Part shown: in pieces, positions 8,303 through 17,800 of the stretch
How positions within the stretch are numbered: position 1 is the first letter of the stretch
Layout of the letters: each line of letters opens with the position of its first letter
NCBI GenBank assembly: GCA_040403555.1
Contig: JBBAKN010000001.1
Span: 310,001 to 374,000 of the forward strand
Source: JAIPAN01 sp040403555
GTDB taxonomy: Bacteria; Bacteroidota; Bacteroidia; Sphingobacteriales; Sphingobacteriaceae
Reading direction: 5' to 3'
DNA: 64,000 nt
Position numbers and translations under genes: made by a program
Notes under the pieces: generated by a model
What the model saw: only the letters and a program-made list of their open reading frames with translations
Told to the model about the DNA's origin: nothing
Databases searched by the model: none

Positions 8303-10185
8303 TGAATCCGTATTTCGCTCGAAAATTCGTTATTCAAGGAATATTTATTGCAACGGCGCTCATTTTATTGGTTCGCTTATTTTATTTGCAAATTGTAAAC
8401 GATAAATACCTGCTTTCGGCCAATAATAACGTACTTCGGAAAATACTTATTTACCCAGCTCGTGGTGTTATTTTAGACCGAAAAGACCGTATTTTAGTTC
8501 AAAATGAACCCGTATACGATGTCATGGTAATCCCAAAAGAGGTTAAACCATTCGATACCCTGGCTTTTTGTCGGCTCCTAGAAATTAGCAAAGAGCGTTT
8601 CGATAAACAGTTTAAAAAAGCAGTTAACCAATCCATTTATAGGGCATCGGTACTAGAAAAACAATTATCGGCCAAAGTATATGCTGCTTTTCAGGAGCGT
8701 TTGTATCAATTCCCAGGCTTTTATGTACAAAACCGAACGGTACGCATGTATCCGGATAGTTTGGCTGCTCAATTTTTGGGTTACATTGGGGAGGTAAACG
8801 ATAAAGCCATCGAAAAATCAAAAGGATTTTATGCCAAGGGAGATTATATTGGCATAAGCGGAGTTGAAAAATCGTACGAAGATTTATTAAGAGGCCAAAG
8901 AGGCGTACAAAACTTAATGGTAGATGCCTTTAATCGGCCCAAAGGTCATTTTGCAGAAGGGCTATACGATACCTTGGCCATTTCGGGAGAGGGTTTAAAA
9001 TCATCGCTAGATATAGAACTTCAGAAAATGGGCGAAAAGCTCATGAAGCATAAAATTGGCAGCATTGTAGCCATTGAACCTGCTACCGGAGAAATTTTAG
9101 CATTTGTGAGTAGCCCCAGTTATAACCCCAACCAAATGGTGGGTAGGCAACGGGGAAACAATTACATGAAATTGCTCAATAACCCCTATAAACCTATGTT
9201 TATTCGCCCTATACAAGCAGAATATCCTCCCGGTTCTATTTTTAAAATTGTAAATGCATTGGTGGCTCAGCAATTGGGACTTATTAACCCAAGTACCACT
9301 TTTGTGTGTGGTGGGGGTTATCGGCATGGTAACCGGGTAATGGGTTGTACCCACGTACATGGGCCTATGAATTTGACTCAATCTATTCAATACTCCTGCA
9401 ATACCTATTACGGGTATACCTTTAACCGCATGGTCGATCATGCCGGTATGCGCTCGGTTGAAGGCTACAAAAAGTGGCAAGCAGCCGTAGCTAAATTTGG
9501 CATTGGTTCTAAGCTAAACATCGATTTACCAAACGAACGTAAGGGCTTACTACCTAGTGCCGATTATTATACCAAACGTTTTGGGAGCGATAAATGGACA
9601 TCCGGTTTCAATATTTCACTTTCTATTGGGCAAGGCGAATTGGGTATTACACCCCTTCAAATGGCCAATGTAATGGCTATTGTGGCCAACAGAGGTTATT
9701 TTTACAAACCCCACCTCATTAAGGCTATTGGAGCGAATAAAGTAGTTAAAAAAGAATTTACCGAGCGTATTAATGTAGGCATCAACAGTGCCTATTTTAT
9801 TTCAGTTATTGAGGGCATGAGTCGGGTGGTAAACCAAGGCGGTGGAACAGCAATTTATTCTAAAATTCCGGGTATTGAAATGTGCGGAAAAACCGGTACG
9901 GTACAAAACCCTCATGGGGCCGATCACTCGGTTTTTGTGGCTTTTGCTCCCCGAAATAATCCAAAAATTGCCATTGCAGTTATTGTAGAAAATTCGGGTT
10001 TTGGAGCAACATGGTCGGCGCCAATTGCCAGTTTGTTGGTAGAAAAATATTTAAGAGATTCTATTACACGGCCACAAGCCTATATGGATCGCATTAGCAA
10101 TGCCAACTTATTGCCAGCCGTGGCCAGGGTTAGTAGTAAACCCAAAACAGATACGCTTAAAACAAAATTGAAAGTTAAGCGATAG
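8302..10185 (+). CDS. mrdA: Penicillin-binding protein 2 (elongasome transpeptidase)
   Basis: The 627-residue class B PBP cross-links peptidoglycan during elongation. One N-terminal membrane helix (about 8-30) precedes the dimerisation domain and the transpeptidase domain. The three active-site motifs are intact: Ser312-x-x-Lys315 in PPGSIFKIVN, Ser365-Cys-Asn367 in YSCNTYYG, and Lys530-Thr-Gly in CGKTGTVQNPHG. A C-terminal basic tail of about 30 residues follows the domain. The gene overlaps mreD by one base and is followed after 7 nt by rodA, the glycosyltransferase partner of PBP2. Confidence 0.96.
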   Translation: MNPYFARKFVIQGIFIATALILLVRLFYLQIVNDKYLLSANNNVLRKILIYPARGVILDRKDRILVQNEPVYDVMVIPKEVKPFDTLAFCRLLEISKERFDKQFKKAVNQSIYRASVLEKQLSAKVYAAFQERLYQFPGFYVQNRTVRMYPDSLAAQFLGYIGEVNDKAIEKSKGFYAKGDYIGISGVEKSYEDLLRGQRGVQNLMVDAFNRPKGHFAEGLYDTLAISGEGLKSSLDIELQKMGEKLMKHKIGSIVAIEPATGEILAFVSSPSYNPNQMVGRQRGNNYMKLLNNPYKPMFIRPIQAEYPPGSIFKIVNALVAQQLGLINPSTTFVCGGGYRHGNRVMGCTHVHGPMNLTQSIQYSCNTYYGYTFNRMVDHAGMRSVEGYKKWQAAVAKFGIGSKLNIDLPNERKGLLPSADYYTKRFGSDKWTSGFNISLSIGQGELGITPLQMANVMAIVANRGYFYKPHLIKAIGANKVVKKEFTERINVGINSAYFISVIEGMSRVVNQGGGTAIYSKIPGIEMCGKTGTVQNPHGADHSVFVAFAPRNNPKIAIAVIVENSGFGATWSAPIASLLVEKYLRDSITRPQAYMDRISNANLLPAVARVSSKPKTDTLKTKLKVKR

Positions 10186-10192
10186 CCGTATT

Positions 10193-11455
10193 ATGGTAAC
10201 CAAACAACGCAACATATTTTTTAATGTAGACAAGGTTAGCTTGGCTCTATTTGCTGCACTATGCATTATTGGCTGGTTAAACATTTATGCGGCGGTATAT
10301 GATCCGGAGAAAGGTAACCTGTTCAATTTAGGCACCAATTACGGAAAACAATTTATTTTCCTTATTACAGCTGGTATATTGGGCATCCTTATTTTAGTTA
10401 TGGATGTGAAGTTTTTTAGCACCTTTAGCCCGCTATTTTATGGTATCAGTATCTTATTACTCTTGGTAGTATTGGTAGTGGGCCGTAATGTGGGCGGAAA
10501 TCAAGCTTGGATTCCCTTAGGAAACTTTAGGCTCCAACCCTCCGAATTTGCAAAATTTGCTACCTGCTTAGTATTGGCTCAATTCTTATCTACCGCCACC
10601 ATAAAAAACAAAGCCTGGCAAACAACTTTACAAGCAGCCGCTATTATTGGCATCCCTGTTGGGCTTATTTTAGCACAACCAGATGTAGGTTCTGCACTAA
10701 CTTTTGCCTCTTTAATATTTGTGTTATACCGAGAAGGGCTATCTGGCTATTTCTTAATATTTGGTTTATTGGGTATCGTACTTTTTATTCTTACGTTACT
10801 ACTAAGCAAAATTATTCTTATTGTTGGCTTGGTAGTTATTGCAGGCTTCTTACTTACCCAAATACGAAATAAAAAACAATGGATGCGCCCCATTGTGCTT
10901 GGTACTATAGGCTCTATCCTATTTATTTTTACGGTAGATTTTACCTACACAAACATCTTAAAACCGCATCATAGAAACCGTATAGATGTATTATTAGGCA
11001 AGGTAGAAGATTTACGTGGCGAAGGATACAATGTAAATCAATCTAAAATTGCCATTGGCTCGGGTAGATTTTGGGGCAAGGGTTTTTTACAAGGCACGCA
11101 AACTAAATACGATTTTGTACCCGAGCAAAGTACCGATTTCATCTTTTGCACCGTTGGCGAAGAGTGGGGTTTTGTTGGTAGTTTGGTGGTGGTTGGTTTG
11201 TATTTATTCTTATTACTGCGAATTATATTTATTGCCGAGCGACAGCGTTCTTCCTTCTCTAGAATATATGGCTACGGAGTGGCCTCCATTCTCTTTTGCC
11301 ATTTCTTTTTAAACCTGGGCATGACCATGGGCTTGGTTCCCGTTATCGGAATTCCACTACCATTTATAAGCTATGGAGGATCGTCGCTTTGGGGCTTTAC
11401 CCTCTTGCTATTTATTTTGTTGCGCTTAGATGCGAACCGTATGGGAATTATTTAG
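10193..11455 (+). CDS. rodA: Peptidoglycan glycosyltransferase RodA
   Basis: A 420-residue polytopic SEDS protein with about ten membrane segments. RodA polymerises lipid II for lateral wall growth together with PBP2. Family signatures are visible: PLGNFRLQPSEFAKFATCL, LILAQPDVGSALTF, the loop FVPEQSTDFIFCTVGEEWGF and the C-terminal GIPLPFISYGGSSLWG. It lies 7 nt after mrdA, the usual partner, which distinguishes it from FtsW. The last 8 bases overlap the 3' end of a convergent gene on the other strand. Confidence 0.95.
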   Translation: MVTKQRNIFFNVDKVSLALFAALCIIGWLNIYAAVYDPEKGNLFNLGTNYGKQFIFLITAGILGILILVMDVKFFSTFSPLFYGISILLLLVVLVVGRNVGGNQAWIPLGNFRLQPSEFAKFATCLVLAQFLSTATIKNKAWQTTLQAAAIIGIPVGLILAQPDVGSALTFASLIFVLYREGLSGYFLIFGLLGIVLFILTLLLSKIILIVGLVVIAGFLLTQIRNKKQWMRPIVLGTIGSILFIFTVDFTYTNILKPHHRNRIDVLLGKVEDLRGEGYNVNQSKIAIGSGRFWGKGFLQGTQTKYDFVPEQSTDFIFCTVGEEWGFVGSLVVVGLYLFLLLRIIFIAERQRSSFSRIYGYGVASILFCHFFLNLGMTMGLVPVIGIPLPFISYGGSSLWGFTLLLFILLRLDANRMGII

Positions 11456-12050
11456 TGTAGCGTCTGCTCACTAATTCATAAAAACGAGCCGTAGTAACTT
11501 CATGGGCAGCCCAATCATTTGCTTGGGCATAGTTTTCGTTTAAATAACTTTTTGCTTCTTCTAAACTGCTTAATTTATTGAGCGTATCAATTGCTTCTTG
11601 ATAAGCCAACGAATAGCCGTTAAACAAGTCTTTCACAAAAACTAACTTATCATTTAAATTGATGATTGCTTTTAGATCGGCAATAGGCTCCGATTCAAAT
11701 TTGGTGGCCAAGGTTGCATCGGGCCTATCGGCTAGCAAATCATTAATAGTAGGCTTGGCCTCTTGCGTCGGCTCGGCAGGTGTCTCCACAACTAGAGTTG
11801 ATATACCCTCCTCTATAAGTGGTGTGGGTACTACAACAAATTCTACAGCCGGCATGGGAACCGCCGGTGAAACATCCTGCAAACGTTTCATGATGTGTGC
11901 ATGATCTACCAAAAATTTAGTATTGGCCAAAAAGAGGTCTAATTCAATATCCGAAATTTGATAGTGCTGTTGCTCAAAAGCACTTACCTGCTGCTGAATT
12001 TCAGCCAAAATCTCTTTAGTTTTTTGTAAAATCTCTTTTTTCTCCATCAC
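11448..12050 (-). CDS. Conserved hypothetical protein, coiled-coil N-terminus
   Basis: This 200-residue soluble protein has no signal peptide or membrane segment. The N-terminus (about 1-35) is a charged, Gln-rich coiled coil (MEKKEILQKTKEILAEIQQ). A Pro/Glu/Thr-rich linker (about 65-110) follows, then a helical C-terminal domain with the segment IINLNDKLVFVKDLFNGYSL, which I recall as conserved in uncharacterised proteins of related bacteria. A methionine doublet starts the frame, so the exact start may be one codon later. It is convergent with rodA with an 8-bp overlap. No function can be assigned; homology would need a profile search. Confidence 0.75.
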   Translation of the reverse strand: MMEKKEILQKTKEILAEIQQQVSAFEQQHYQISDIELDLFLANTKFLVDHAHIMKRLQDVSPAVPMPAVEFVVVPTPLIEEGISTLVVETPAEPTQEAKPTINDLLADRPDATLATKFESEPIADLKAIINLNDKLVFVKDLFNGYSLAYQEAIDTLNKLSSLEEAKSYLNENYAQANDWAAHEVTTARFYELVSRRYTK

Positions 12051-12140
12051 AAAACGAGTTAAACAGTAATTATATTTCCAAAAATAGCATTAAATTCTGA
12101 TATTAGCCGAGCCTCAGATAGGCTACAAAATCTACCCTAC

Positions 12141-12722
12141 ATGCTTCAGTACGAACATAATTTTAAGCGTAAACATCAATTGAGCGGCAGTATCGAAGTC
12201 ATCTGCGGTTCTATGTTTTCGGGCAAAACCGAAGAGCTTATTCGTAGATTACGCCGGGCGCAAATTGCCAAACTAAACGTAGAAATATTTAAACCCAAAA
12301 CCGATACCCGTTACGACGAAACGGCTGTGGTTTCTCACGATTCGAATTCCATTTCATCAACTCCTGTAGAAAGTTCATCTGCTATTTTATTATTGGGGGC
12401 CTATACCCAAGTAGTAGGCATAGATGAAGCTCAGTTTTTCGACGAAGAATTGCCCGACGTGTGCACCCAATTGGCCAATAAAGGCATCCGCGTAATCATT
12501 GCCGGTTTAGATATGGATTTCTCGGGCAAACCATTTGGGCCTATGCCTGCCCTCATGGCTATTGCCGACGACGTAAGTAAAGTACACGCCATTTGCCTGC
12601 AATGTGGCGGCCCAGCTATGTATTCTTACCGAACTGTAACAGACAAAAGCCAGCTTTTACTTGGCGAAAAAGACAGTTACGAACCACGGTGCAGGGCTTG
12701 TTTTGAAAACGAAATGCACTAA
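12141..12722 (+). CDS. tdk: Thymidine kinase
   Basis: A 193-residue type II thymidine kinase that phosphorylates thymidine in the pyrimidine salvage pathway. The P-loop GSMFSGKT is at residues 23-30. The Walker B-type segment VGIDEAQFFD follows in mid-protein. The C-terminal lasso domain has the structural zinc cysteines in CLQCGGPAM and CRACFE and the nucleoside-binding loop with SYR. It is a single gene, divergent from the hypothetical protein upstream. No clear TAnnTTTG element was found in the 90-bp gap. Confidence 0.95.
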   Translation: MLQYEHNFKRKHQLSGSIEVICGSMFSGKTEELIRRLRRAQIAKLNVEIFKPKTDTRYDETAVVSHDSNSISSTPVESSSAILLLGAYTQVVGIDEAQFFDEELPDVCTQLANKGIRVIIAGLDMDFSGKPFGPMPALMAIADDVSKVHAICLQCGGPAMYSYRTVTDKSQLLLGEKDSYEPRCRACFENEMH

Positions 12723-12799
12723 TTACATACTTACCTTATTATTTATATTGTAGTAAATAAGTACTTAACAATAGTTTAAAATTGGGTTAAATTTTTAAA

Positions 12800-13828
12800 C
12801 TACTCTACCAAAATTTCGACCCTACGGGTTTTCGAATTAACTCCTTGAAGTCGCTTACGGTAATAAGCCACTGCTAACTTCTCTGATGGAATTCCTTGCT
12901 TTATGAGAAAGCGATAAATCACTTTCACTTTATACCGGGGATGTGGCTTAAATCCAACTAGCTTAGCCGTGCGGCTAGAATCTTGAGCCAAAAATTGCAT
13001 TACGTCATCAAGTGATTGCATAGATTCCGTATTATTAAGATTCACTTTTCCCTTTTTAAAATAAATAATTCTGCTCAGCTGCTTTTTATCCTGAATTACG
13101 ATGTCAGGAATTTTTTCTACAAAGCTTTCCCTAATTGGTTTAGCGGGTACTAACTTTGGATTTTTACCAATGGGATATACTAATGATTTTCTAGCTAAAA
13201 GCGCTGCATAAGTTGTAGATGAACGACCATTAGCGTCCTGTTCACGAATAAAAAGTGGTAAGTGTAAACCAAGACTAGTTAACATGTTTTCTGCAATTAG
13301 ACTTGATTGTCCGCGATCATAAGCAGTTTGGATAAACAATGAACCGCCTTCTTTTAATTTAAAACGCAAACCGGCACCTACAGGAATGGCGGTAGCATGG
13401 TTAGCTTGCAAATCATATCTAAAACCAGCCATTAAATATGGTCTTAACTTAGTAGCCCCATCAAACAAATGATAAAATCCTTCAATAGCAACTGTAATAG
13501 CCGATTGACGGCTGTATTCCTTAAGGTCATTCATTCGCTTGCCAAAAGAAAAGCCAAAATCGGCACCTAAAGCTAAATTAGGGCTTATTGGCTCAAACAT
13601 ACTGACACTTATACCCTGCATGGATCGGTTATTTAAACTTAGACTCTCATCACAATTACAAGCACTTGACGTCCGAAGATTTAATGTTTGAAACTCCTGG
13701 ATGTTATATTTAACGCCTAAGCGTACAATCTGAAAAAGTTTAACACTATCGGTCTTTTGAGCATGGCTTAAAAAAGGCCCAAATAATAATGCCAAACAAA
13801 GCATAAGGGTATATTTCCAGTAGTTCAT
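12800..13828 (-). CDS. Outer-membrane protein with OmpA-like C-terminal domain
   Basis: The 342-residue protein has a signal peptide (cleavage near SHAQ, about residue 23). A region of alternating hydrophobic strands (about 30-195) is consistent with an outer-membrane beta-barrel. A C-terminal part of about 90 residues resembles the OmpA peptidoglycan-binding fold (IIYFKKGKVNLN... then RVEILVE at the end). The OmpA-like part is divergent: the usual NxxLSxxRA motif is not recognisable. It is the last gene of a reverse-strand set with the PorP/SprF protein (22-nt gap) and the giant adhesin. This suggests it anchors the surface machinery to the wall, by inference only. Confidence 0.72.
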   Translation of the reverse strand: MNYWKYTLMLCLALLFGPFLSHAQKTDSVKLFQIVRLGVKYNIQEFQTLNLRTSSACNCDESLSLNNRSMQGISVSMFEPISPNLALGADFGFSFGKRMNDLKEYSRQSAITVAIEGFYHLFDGATKLRPYLMAGFRYDLQANHATAIPVGAGLRFKLKEGGSLFIQTAYDRGQSSLIAENMLTSLGLHLPLFIREQDANGRSSTTYAALLARKSLVYPIGKNPKLVPAKPIRESFVEKIPDIVIQDKKQLSRIIYFKKGKVNLNNTESMQSLDDVMQFLAQDSSRTAKLVGFKPHPRYKVKVIYRFLIKQGIPSEKLAVAYYRKRLQGVNSKTRRVEILVE

Positions 13829-13850
13829 TTTAACTGTGTTTATGAGTAAA

Positions 13851-14822
13851 TTAGTTGGTATTAAAGTTATGCATCAACGCTATTTCAAAAGCAGATCTCC
13901 TAAAGCCTGAAGCTTGAATACCTGAAATATTTAGTTCGTAATGTAGAGCCAACGTAGTTTGGCCAACAGTTACATCAAAATAGGGTATTATTGCATCACG
14001 AACTCGATAGGCCAAACCACCCCCAATGGCTGCCAAGTTCTGCCTAGGGAACTGCCGTCTGGCACTAATACTTAGTAGCTGTTCATATGCTTGTGCTTTA
14101 AAATTTGCCACACCAGAAATTCCATAACGAGTATCTTGCCTAATAAATTCATATGCACCCTGAATTCCGAAAGTCGGTTTTAATTGAAACGATGCACTAT
14201 TATCACGATTAATTACTGGTTGAGAAATATCTCTTATAGATACGCCTAACTTCCACGATTCCGGCTCGGTATTTTGAAACATACTTATACCCAAGTGGGT
14301 ACTAAACCAGTTTTGACTTTGCCCATTGCCCAATGGATCCCCTGTAATTGCATTTGCAATCGGACCATTGCGATCAAATTGATCAGGGAAGTTAATACCT
14401 GACACGTCTAAGCGACTATTAAAATAACTAGCTTGTACACTACTTGCTAAATATAATTGATTGGCATTTAAGGGAATTGCATAAGATACGCCAAGCAGTA
14501 CTTGGGTTTGGTTTAGTATGTTCTGATTAGATTGATCTAGTGAAAATCCGGCACTTAAATTCCAGTAACCTGATGATTCCTTATTTACTATTTGTGATAT
14601 AACCGGTAAATCCACCATCATCGCACTGCTTCTATAGCCTAACAAACCCTGATAGCGAACATCACGGTAATTCATTCGCAAACTAGTACGTGTATCATTT
14701 TTAAGCGAAGGATTGTACCACAATATCATATCTTGAACCCTAGAGAAATGCAGGTCTTGCGCATGAAGATTATTAAGATATAGTACTGTGAAAAGGGTGA
14801 AAATGAACTTTATTTTTTTCAT
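13851..14822 (-). CDS. PorP/SprF family type IX secretion outer-membrane protein
   Basis: A 323-residue protein with a signal peptide (cleavage near LHAQ, about residue 22), opening with the family-typical QDLHFSRVQDMILWYNPSL. The rest alternates polar and hydrophobic residues as expected of the beta-barrel. PorP/SprF proteins accompany secreted proteins with a type B C-terminal domain; SprF is needed for surface display of the gliding adhesin SprB. Here the gene starts 7 nt after the end of a giant adhesin with exactly such a domain, so the two very probably form a cargo-receptor pair. The core type IX genes (gldKLMN, sprA) are not in the window. Confidence 0.88.
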   Translation of the reverse strand: MKKIKFIFTLFTVLYLNNLHAQDLHFSRVQDMILWYNPSLKNDTRTSLRMNYRDVRYQGLLGYRSSAMMVDLPVISQIVNKESSGYWNLSAGFSLDQSNQNILNQTQVLLGVSYAIPLNANQLYLASSVQASYFNSRLDVSGINFPDQFDRNGPIANAITGDPLGNGQSQNWFSTHLGISMFQNTEPESWKLGVSIRDISQPVINRDNSASFQLKPTFGIQGAYEFIRQDTRYGISGVANFKAQAYEQLLSISARRQFPRQNLAAIGGGLAYRVRDAIIPYFDVTVGQTTLALHYELNISGIQASGFRRSAFEIALMHNFNTN

Positions 14823-14829
14823 ACAACTA

Positions 14830-17800
14830 CTATCTAATCAATGTAATCATTCCACTTCTACGGATCAACTTACCATCTTTATCATAACCTTCGCACAACC
14901 ACAAAAAAGTCTCAGTTCCTTGTGATCCATCTTTAAAGTCGCCATTCCAAGCTTTACCAGAATCCCTGGATTCATAAACCAAATTCCCCCAACGGTTGTA
15001 CACTTTAAATGACACAAACTGTCTAATACCTATTAATATCGGTTTAATGCCATCGTTAATACCATCGCCATTGGGTGTAAATACTTTAGGTACAATAATA
15101 TCAATACTACATCCATCTGGATCTAAAAAGTTTAATACACCATCAGCATCACAATCTTCCACACCGTCTTCGCCGTTTGCAATGCCGTCACCATCACAAT
15201 CACCAGCATCCCAAGTTGCACTTGGTGCACGAGTACGGCTGCTTAATTTAAATTCACAAGCATCCAACAAATTGGTTCCATCTAATTTTTCTTGAGAATT
15301 TACTACTCCATCTCCATCGCAATCAGAAGTGTTCCAAGCAACAATGGGATTTAGTGTTTGACTGGCAAGAATAAACGAACATGGGTCATTTGGATTGGTA
15401 CCATCTCGTGATTCATCAGCATCATTTACTCCATCTCCATCTGTATCTGGGTTACGAGGGTTGGTAATATTTCCGTTTGGATTGGCTGGTGTATTCGGAT
15501 CGTTTATACCTGTTTTCTCTTCTGAATTAGTTAAGCCATCGCCATCGCAATCGGCACTATTCCAAGCTGTGGAAGGTAGAAGTGTTTGACTAGACGCAAT
15601 AAAAGAACAATTATCTAACGGATTGGTACCATCCATCAGTTCTTTTCCATCCTTTACACCATCACCATCTGTATCTGGATTACGAGGATCGGTATTTGCA
15701 CTAATTTCAGCAGCATTACTTAGCCCGTCAGTATCGCAATCTTGAATATTCCAAAAAGTAGAAACAGGCATTGTTTTACTAGCCAAAAGATAAGAACATG
15801 GGTCAATCCGATTGGTGCCGTCACGCAGTTCGTCTGCATCGCTTACTCCATCGCCATCACTATCTAAATCATAGGCATCTTTTTTACCATCACCATCTGT
15901 ATCTGGCTGCGATAATCCTCCATTAGCTGAAGCAGGCACTCCATTAGTATTTACAGCACCATCTGCTTTACCATCACCGTTCATATCTACTCCATTAGAT
16001 TCAATTACATCAGAAATACCATCGCCATCGCTATCCAAATCCAATGCATTCGGAATGCTGTCACCGTCTGTATCGCAAGAACTAGTAGCTGGGTTACAAG
16101 CTGCATTCTCATCTATATCTAAGGCTCCATCATTATCATCGTCCAAATCCACTGAATTTAGTTTTCCATCTCCATCAGTATCTATATCCAAACCTACCAC
16201 TAAACTTAGGGGTTGGCTAGCACAGCCACCAGCACTAATTGCAATCACTTGGATAGTTCCGCCGGCAACTCCAACCGTAACCGAAATACTATTTCCCGTA
16301 GATGTACCAGACCATCCAGCAGGCAAGATCCAACTGTATTGTGCAGCACCAGCAACTGGATTTATACTATATACTTGGACAGAATTAGCCAAAACTACAT
16401 TTGGCCCTAAAATAGGTTGTGTACTAATAGGGGTAATAGGTGCTGCATTAATCACTACAGTAGTGGCTGAGCTTACGCAACCAGAACTATTTTTGATTGT
16501 GAGGCCATACGTTCCAGGTGCTAGATTAGTAAATGTCGAATTCGATTGATAATTCAACCCATCAACACTATATAAATCTGTACTAGTGAGGGTACCAGTA
16601 AGTAAAATACTGCCGGTATTAACCGAACAAGTAGGTTGCACAACATTAGCAGTTGGGGCGAATGGAGTATATGGCTGGTCATTTACAGTAATCTGAGTAG
16701 TAGCACTTACACACCCAGCGGCATTTTTAGCTGTTATTGAATAAATACCTGATGCCAGATTCATAAATATTGGATCAGATTGATAATCTATTCCATTTAT
16801 ACTATAGGTATAAGAAGGCAAGGCATTGTTTACTTGTAGTGTACCAGTAGCCATTGAGCATGTGGGATGAACTACCGTAGCGGTTGGTGCTAAAGGAGTG
16901 GCAGGCTGAGCATTTACTACTATAGTTGTTGGCGCACTAATACATCCGCTTGTATTTTTTACAGTCAACTGATAGGTTCCTGGTGGCACATTACTAAACG
17001 TAGTATTGGCTTGATAGGAAAGTCCATCTAAACTATAGGTATAGCTTGGATCAAACGAACCTGTTACACTAACGGTACCTATGGAGGTGGTGCAATTTGG
17101 ATGCAAAACTTGAGCAGTAGCTGAAATTGGTGTAGGAGGTTGCTCATTTACTTGTATTAGTGTGTTTGCGCTTAAACAACCGGCAGTATTCTTTACACTT
17201 ACAACATAATTTCCAGGAGCTAGATTAGTGAAAGTAGAATTACCTTGATACTGAACACCATCTATACTATACAAATCACTTGAATTAACTACTGCTATGT
17301 TTATAGTACCTTTTGCATTATTACAATCTGGGTGTATTACCGTAACATTAGGTGCTAATGGAGTAATCGGCTGTTGATTAACTACTACTTGAGTAGCCCC
17401 ACTTATACAACCGGTAGTATTTTTAAGAGTTAAGGAGTAGGTACCCGGCAATACATTGTTAAATAGTACCGAAGATTGATAGTTGATTCCATCAATACTA
17501 TAGGTATTTGTTTGATTTGAAGTATTAATTACGGTAATACTCCCTTTATCGTTGGTACATGTTGGCTGAACCACACTTGCACTTGGCAAATCTGGTAATA
17601 CTGTTTTAGTGATAATTAAATCGGCACTGTACCCACTTTTACAACCATTGGCATCTGTATTGGCTACGGAATAAGTACCGGCAACGGAAACAACATAAGT
17701 ATCTGCAGTGGCCCCACTGAGTATGGATCCATTAAAATACCATTGATTTCCTTGCTGGATGCTGCTACTTAAAGTAACGCTTTGTCCTTCACAGAAACTA

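Noticed and set aside
14996..16549. Forward-strand frames rich in Ser and Pro within the adhesin gene
   Set aside because: They mirror the acidic Asp/Gly repeats on the coding strand and have no promoter or family features.
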